Shown: piece by piece, positions 59,865 through 64,000 of the stretch
Layout: the number at the start of each line of letters is the position of its first letter
Numbering within the stretch: the first letter of the stretch is position 1
NCBI GenBank assembly: GCA_016937155.1
Contig: JAFGWM010000032.1
Coordinates: forward strand, 171,422-235,421
Direction: 5' to 3'
Length of the DNA stretch: 64,000 nucleotides
DNA from: Deltaproteobacteria bacterium
GTDB taxonomy: Bacteria; Myxococcota_A; Polyangia; HGW-17
Made by a program: the position numbers and the translations under genes
Notes under the pieces: model-generated
Databases searched by the model: none
What the model was told of the DNA's origin: nothing
Seen by the model: the letters and a program-made list of their open reading frames with translations, nothing else

Positions 59865-61271
59865 ATGACGTCAGAATTAACTTTTTATGGCGCAGCAAAG
59901 AATGTTACCGGAAGCTGCTCTCTGCTAAGTATTGATAAAACCACAGTTGTTATTGATTGTGGCATGTTTCAGGAAAGGAAACTTCAGTATCGAAACTGGA
60001 TAGATTTTAATTTTAATCCGTCCTCTATAGATGTTGTTTTGCTAACACATGCTCATCTGGATCACTGCGGAAGACTTCCAAAGCTTGTCAAGGATGGATT
60101 TAGGGGAAAGATTGTTTCAACAGGTCCGACACTGGAAATTGCAAAAATTCTATTATATGACAGTGCTTATCTGCAACTGGAAGACATTAAACGGAAAAAG
60201 AAAAGACACCAGAAACAGCAAAAAGTGAGTCCACATCCGTATGAACCACTTTATACAGAGGAAGATGTTGATAAAACAGTTGCTCTTTTTCATCCGGTGG
60301 GATTTGAAAAGCCCTTTTCGATAAACTCAAATGTAAATGCTACATTTTTTGAGGCAGGGCATATTTTCGGAAGTGCAATGATTCAGATTGACTATAAAAA
60401 AAATGATATCTCAAAGAGAATAATTTTTTCTGGGGATGTCGGGAGATGGGATCTTCCAATCATCAGGGATCCTCATCAATTTGACAGAGCTGATTTTGTG
60501 GTGGTGGAATCCACTTATGGTGACAGATTACATGGTACAACAGCTTCTATTCCTGGAGAGCTTGAACGGGTGATAAATGATACTTTCAAGCGGGGGGGAA
60601 ATATAATTATTCCAGGGTTTGCAGTGGAAAGAACTCAGGAAATTCTCTACCATCTTACTAGTCTGATGAAAGAGAAAAGAATTCCTCCAATTCATACTTT
60701 TGTTGATAGCCCCATGGCTGTGAGTGTGACTGAGATTTTTAAAAATCATAGAGAACTTTTTGATGACGAAACAAGAGTTCTGATAGAATCAGGTTCTTCT
60801 CCATACGATTTTCCGGGATTGACAATGAGCAGAACCAGTGAACAGTCCAGGGCAATAAATAACATAAGGGGTGTCTGTATTGTTATTGCGGGTTCCGGGA
60901 TGTGTACCGGTGGAAGGATTAAACACCATCTGGTCAATAATATAAGAAGAAAAGAAAGCACAATTTTATTTGTTGGTTATCAGGCAGTTGGAACTCTGGG
61001 CAGACAGATACTGGAAAAACCTGATGAAATAAGAATATTTGGAGAATTTATTCCTGTAAAAGCAAAAATTGAGAAAATTTCTGGTTTCAGTGGACATGCT
61101 GACAGGGATGAACTGGTAAGATGGCTTGGTTCAATTAAAAATCCACCTGAAAAAATATTCATAAACCACGGTGATGAAACCAGTGCTGAAAGTTTCCGAA
61201 AAACACTGGAAAATAGATTTTCCTGGAAATGCGAAGTAGTTGAATACGAAAAAAAATACAATTTGAGTTAA
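59865..61271 (+). CDS. Metallo-beta-lactamase/beta-CASP RNA-processing-type hydrolase
   Basis: A 468-aa enzyme related to CPSF73/YSH1-like nucleases. It has the zinc motif THAHLDHCGRLP (HxHxDH), metal ligand regions EAGHIFGSAM and SGDVGRWDLP, the beta-CASP motifs DFVVVESTYGDR, IPGFAVERTQE and GSGMCTGGRIKHH, and the final FSGHADRDEL and INHGDETSAE. It probably cleaves RNA in the cytoplasm. ATG 59865 follows AAGGA; upstream in-frame codons to 59826 look non-coding. Confidence 0.92.
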   Translation: MTSELTFYGAAKNVTGSCSLLSIDKTTVVIDCGMFQERKLQYRNWIDFNFNPSSIDVVLLTHAHLDHCGRLPKLVKDGFRGKIVSTGPTLEIAKILLYDSAYLQLEDIKRKKKRHQKQQKVSPHPYEPLYTEEDVDKTVALFHPVGFEKPFSINSNVNATFFEAGHIFGSAMIQIDYKKNDISKRIIFSGDVGRWDLPIIRDPHQFDRADFVVVESTYGDRLHGTTASIPGELERVINDTFKRGGNIIIPGFAVERTQEILYHLTSLMKEKRIPPIHTFVDSPMAVSVTEIFKNHRELFDDETRVLIESGSSPYDFPGLTMSRTSEQSRAINNIRGVCIVIAGSGMCTGGRIKHHLVNNIRRKESTILFVGYQAVGTLGRQILEKPDEIRIFGEFIPVKAKIEKISGFSGHADRDELVRWLGSIKNPPEKIFINHGDETSAESFRKTLENRFSWKCEVVEYEKKYNLS

Positions 61272-61324
61272 GTTAAAAATATCGTAATGATAAAAACAAC
61301 ATCTGATAATTTTATGGAGTATTG

Positions 61325-62470
61325 ATGAATTTATTATATATTTCTCCGGATTTTCCAGTAAACTTCCAGCAGTTTGTAAAAGCACTCAGTAAAAAGGGAG
61401 TAAATGTTTTTGGTGTTGGGGAGGCTGATTTTTTTTCAATGCCAACTGATGTAAGAGATGCTTTAAAGTACTATGAAAAATGCAATTTACATGATTTCGG
61501 GGAAGTAAAACAGTTATCTGAAAAAATGCTCAGGGAATTTGGTAATACAGAGGGATATCAGATTGTTGAGAGCCACAATGAATTCTGGATACCTCTGGAA
61601 GTGGAGTTAAATGAGTATTTTAACTGTGATGGCTTCAGAAAGAGCACTGTTGATTCAGTAACCAGAAAAAGTTCAATGAAAAGAATTTTTGAATCTGCCT
61701 TAATTCCTTATGCCAGTGGAGAAATGCTTACTTCTCTCGAACAGGCGAAAAAATTTACAAATCAGCATGGTTATCCGGTAATTTTAAAACCGGACAGAGG
61801 AGTGGGGGGTACTGGAGTTTATAAAATAAACTCCACGCAGGAACTTACTGATGCATATTCAAAAATTAAGGTTCCATATGTAATAGAAAATTTCATTAAG
61901 GGAAAAATTAAGACTTATGATGGACTGACTGATTCAACTGGGAAAGTAGTTTTTGAAAGTTCTCTTCAGTTAAGTGCTGCAATACTGGACTATATAAATG
62001 GTGAAGATATTGTTTTTTTCACTGACAGAAATATAGAAGAGGATCTCCGGAGTATGGGGAAAAAAATTATTGATAAAGTCGGGTTAAAAAGAAAATTTTT
62101 TCATATTGAGTTTTTTCAGACTGATGAAGGTTTTATTCCAATTGAGATAAATGCGAGACCACCAGGGGGGATAATTCTGGATATGATGAATTATTCATCT
62201 GATATTGATCTCTACAGTTTATACAGTGACATTGCAGTTGAGGGCAGTGCAGAAATTTCCCAACATAAAAAATATTACTGTGCCTATGTCAGTCCCAGAA
62301 GTAAATTTATTGATCCGGAAATTTTTTCAAAAGAATATCCTGAGGAATTTATTTCATTTGAGGAGAATCCTCCTCTTTATCATGAAGCTATGGGTAGATA
62401 CAGATTTTTGATCAGGACACCGGAACAATCCACTATGATGAGTCTTATTGAAAAAATACTAATTTTATAA
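61325..62470 (+). CDS. ATP-grasp domain protein (carboxylate-amine ligase-like)
   Basis: A 381-aa enzyme with the ATP-grasp layout: N-terminal Rossmann-like part (LLYISPDFPVNFQQFVKAL), central YPVILKPDRGVGGTGVYKI with the ATP-binding Lys and Gly loop, and C-terminal FIPIEINARPPGG carrying Mg-binding Glu and Asn. Family members join a carboxylate to an amine or thiol; the substrate is not clear. ATG 61325 follows GGAG by 6 bases. Confidence 0.85.
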   Translation: MNLLYISPDFPVNFQQFVKALSKKGVNVFGVGEADFFSMPTDVRDALKYYEKCNLHDFGEVKQLSEKMLREFGNTEGYQIVESHNEFWIPLEVELNEYFNCDGFRKSTVDSVTRKSSMKRIFESALIPYASGEMLTSLEQAKKFTNQHGYPVILKPDRGVGGTGVYKINSTQELTDAYSKIKVPYVIENFIKGKIKTYDGLTDSTGKVVFESSLQLSAAILDYINGEDIVFFTDRNIEEDLRSMGKKIIDKVGLKRKFFHIEFFQTDEGFIPIEINARPPGGIILDMMNYSSDIDLYSLYSDIAVEGSAEISQHKKYYCAYVSPRSKFIDPEIFSKEYPEEFISFEENPPLYHEAMGRYRFLIRTPEQSTMMSLIEKILIL

Positions 62471-62601
62471 CCTCATTAAAAATATACAGAATTATTGTAA
62501 TATAGGAAAAAAAGTAACTTAATACCAAAATAATCAGCATACATGGTTGACCAGGGAAAAGGGGTGATTATACTGGCATAAGCTAACAAAGGAGTTTTGA
62601 A

Positions 62602-63294
62602 ATGGAACAGAATGAAAACACAGAAAATGCAGTAAGAATACCTCTGATCGGTGAAAAGGCACCATCCTTTAAAGCCGCTACCACCCAGGGACCAATAAAT
62701 TTTCCGGATGATTACAAAGGAAAATGGGTAATTCTTTTTTCTCATCCTGCTGATTTTACCCCTGTATGCACTACAGAGTTTATGACTTTTGCAAAAATGG
62801 AAGATGAATTTAAGGCTCTTAACACAGAGTTGATTGGTTTAAGTATTGATAGTCATTACAGTCATATTGCATGGCTCAGAACAATTAAAGAAAAGGGTAA
62901 ATTCCGGGATATGCAGAATATGGAAGTTAAGTTTCCAGTAATTGCAGATCTTAAAATGGATGTAGCCAAGGCTTTTGGTATGGTGCAGCCGGGAGCAAGT
63001 GATACTCAGGCTGTCAGGGCAGTCTTCTTTATTGATCCTGAATCAAAAATTCGTGCCCTTGTTTATTATCCATTATCAAACGGAAGAAATTTCCAGGAAA
63101 TAAAACGCTTGCTTATGGCTATGCAGACAAGTGATAAGCATGGTGTTGCCACTCCGGCTGACTGGGTACCCGGTGAAGAAGTTATAGTTCCTCCCCCAGG
63201 ATCATGTGGGCAGGCAAAGGACAGAGTTGATAATGCCGGTGAAAAGTATCGCTGTGTTGACTGGTTCCTTTGTTTTAAGGATCTTAAGGAATAG
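62602..63294 (+). CDS. Peroxiredoxin (Prx6/1-Cys-like)
   Basis: A 230-aa thiol peroxidase. The active site is FTPVCTTEF with peroxidatic Cys56 and a nearby Thr and Arg; the C-terminal domain has VATPADWVPGEEVIVPP, typical of the Prx6/archaeal group. Additional Cys in SCGQAK, YRCVDW and FLC near the C-terminus may act as resolving residues. AAGGAG precedes ATG 62602. It reduces H2O2 and alkyl peroxides. Confidence 0.95.
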   Translation: MEQNENTENAVRIPLIGEKAPSFKAATTQGPINFPDDYKGKWVILFSHPADFTPVCTTEFMTFAKMEDEFKALNTELIGLSIDSHYSHIAWLRTIKEKGKFRDMQNMEVKFPVIADLKMDVAKAFGMVQPGASDTQAVRAVFFIDPESKIRALVYYPLSNGRNFQEIKRLLMAMQTSDKHGVATPADWVPGEEVIVPPPGSCGQAKDRVDNAGEKYRCVDWFLCFKDLKE

Positions 63295-63302
63295 TTTTTG
63301 AC

Positions 63303-63359
63303 AATCCCTTCACTTCTTTTATTTTGCATACAATAAAAAACTTTTTAAGGGATTTTTTT
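63303..63359 (+). terminator. Terminator after the peroxiredoxin gene
   Basis: AATCCCTT (63303-63310) pairs with AAGGGATT (63347-63354), which runs into a T-run. A nested TTTTATT/AATAAAA stem lies inside the loop. The shape is an intrinsic terminator, though the stem is AT-rich. Confidence 0.6.
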
Positions 63360-63369
63360 GTGATATACT
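63342..63369 (+). promoter_or_regulatory. Candidate promoter for the right-edge lipoprotein
   Basis: A TATACT box (63364-63369) lies 30 bases before ATG 63399, with a poor -35 TTTTTA at 63342, spacer 16. Weak; it overlaps the preceding terminator. Confidence 0.35.
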
Positions 63370-63398
63370 TTCCTTTATGACAAAAAAGGGAGGTCATC

Positions 63399-64000
63399 AT
63401 GAAAAATATTAAAAGAATTCTTTTATCCGCTGTTTTGATCGTCTCATTTTCCGCTGTGATGAGCGGATGTGATGACGATACATCTTCTTCAAACAATACT
63501 GTTAATAACGCCACCAATAACACAACAAATAATATGACCAACAACGCCACCAATAACACAAACTGTTTTGATGTTGGTATGGAATGCGAACTTCCTGAAG
63601 ATTGTTGCAGTGAAAGATGTGAAGACGGAATCTGTCTTGGAAACACTGGCCTCTGTTATGACATTGGTGAGGAATGCCTTGTTTCTTCAGAATGCTGTAG
63701 TGGCAGATGTGAACTGACTCCTTCAGGAATAAGAGAATGTGTTGCAGGTGGATGTGCAGGGGCAGGTGAGGAATGTAACCTTGGGGTTGACTGTTGCAGT
63801 ATGGGATGTGTGGATGGATACTGTGTTGAAGATGTAATGTGTTTTGTCGCATATAGTGAGTGTGAAAATGATTCTGACTGCTGTTCAAACAGCTGTTCTG
63901 ATGGAAGTTGCGATGAAAGTATTTCCATGTGTACAGTGGCGGGAGAGTTATGTGGAGATGACAGCAGTTGCTGCAGTAACAACTGTGAGGCCATTGGTGA
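63399..64000 (+). CDS. Lipoprotein with tandem six-cysteine knottin-like modules (partial)
   Basis: At least 200 residues, running off the right edge. The start ATG 63399 follows GGGAGG. The signal ends in lipobox VMSGC, then a linker of Asn/Thr repeats (NNATNNTTNNMTNN). It is followed by at least five modules of six cysteines. Each module has the spacing C-x(5-6)-C-x(5)-CC-x(3)-C-x(3-9)-C, with a shared ECCSxxC-like core (EDCCSERC, SECCSGRC, VDCCSMGC, SDCCSNSC, SSCCSNNC). C-C-CC-C-C is the inhibitor-cystine-knot framework, also seen in Dickkopf-type Cys-rich domains. It is likely a disulfide-rich surface protein; role unknown. Confidence 0.85.
   Translation, partial: MKNIKRILLSAVLIVSFSAVMSGCDDDTSSSNNTVNNATNNTTNNMTNNATNNTNCFDVGMECELPEDCCSERCEDGICLGNTGLCYDIGEECLVSSECCSGRCELTPSGIRECVAGGCAGAGEECNLGVDCCSMGCVDGYCVEDVMCFVAYSECENDSDCCSNSCSDGSCDESISMCTVAGELCGDDSSCCSNNCEAIG

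Noticed and set aside
63284-63994. Minus-strand frames over the right-edge lipoprotein
   Set aside because: Low-complexity reversals of the Asn/Thr linker and Cys modules; the plus-strand signal peptide, lipobox and repeats are convincing.

Overview
This window is a 64 kb chromosomal segment of an AT-rich Gram-negative-type bacterium. The most likely group is an uncultured lineage near Myxococcota / the former Deltaproteobacteria. The inference rests on HRDVSPPN-type Ser/Thr kinases, FHA-GGDEF and large orphan histidine kinases, many lipoproteins with Asn/Thr-rich linkers after the lipobox Cys, FG-GAP/ASPIC proteins, Cys/Asp-rich repeats, and an Rnf complex that suggests anaerobic or low-redox metabolism. 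The assignment is by gene style only and no species is claimed.

Layout. (1) 1-8303: the end of an rnf operon (rnfD tail, rnfG, rnfE), a DUF1232 protein, a Ser/Thr kinase, a HEAT-like protein, tcdA, and a diverged Tex-like S1 protein. (2) 8312-8651, minus strand: RNase P RNA, tail to tail with the Tex-like gene. (3) 8895-13202: proS, a membrane-anchored unknown, a DeoC-family protein lacking its Schiff-base lysine, and a membrane-anchored unknown. (4) 13273-20760: an orphan histidine kinase followed by three lipoprotein genes (FG-GAP/ASPIC, IPT-like plus HExxH protease, unknown). (5) 20771-24452, minus strand: an operon FHA-GGDEF -> GT-C glycosyltransferase -> Ser/Thr kinase-PAS. The glycosyltransferase needs a non-standard (probably ATT) start to include its catalytic DD motif.

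(6) 24712-56277: the translation and transcription supercluster. Four tRNAs (Thr-Tyr-Gly-Thr), tuf, rpmG, tRNA-Trp, secE and nusG are followed by rplKAJL, rpoBC, rpsL-rpsG-fusA, the S10 operon, the spc operon and the alpha operon. Gene order is classical with clear exceptions: rplC (L3) is missing between rpsJ and rplD, no tuf follows fusA, infA and rpsD are missing, and rplO encodes an L15 of about 310 residues with three tandem copies of its C-terminal domain. Strong sigma-70-type promoters precede the tRNA-tuf unit, tRNA-Trp-secE-nusG and rpsL. Hairpins lie after nusG, between rplL and rpoB, and before fusA.

(7) 56399-64000: an accessory and envelope region. It holds a lipoprotein with an OB-like domain and eight Cys/Asp repeats, a small lipoprotein, a methyltransferase with an export-type signal, a metallo-beta-lactamase/beta-CASP hydrolase, an ATP-grasp enzyme, a peroxiredoxin, and, cut by the right edge, a lipoprotein made of tandem six-cysteine modules with the C-C-CC-C-C knottin spacing.

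The most notable points are the triplicated-domain L15, the missing rplC, the hidden N-terminus of the GT-C enzyme, the apparently catalytically disabled DeoC, and the knottin-like lipoprotein. No mobile element, CRISPR array, rRNA or defence system was seen.
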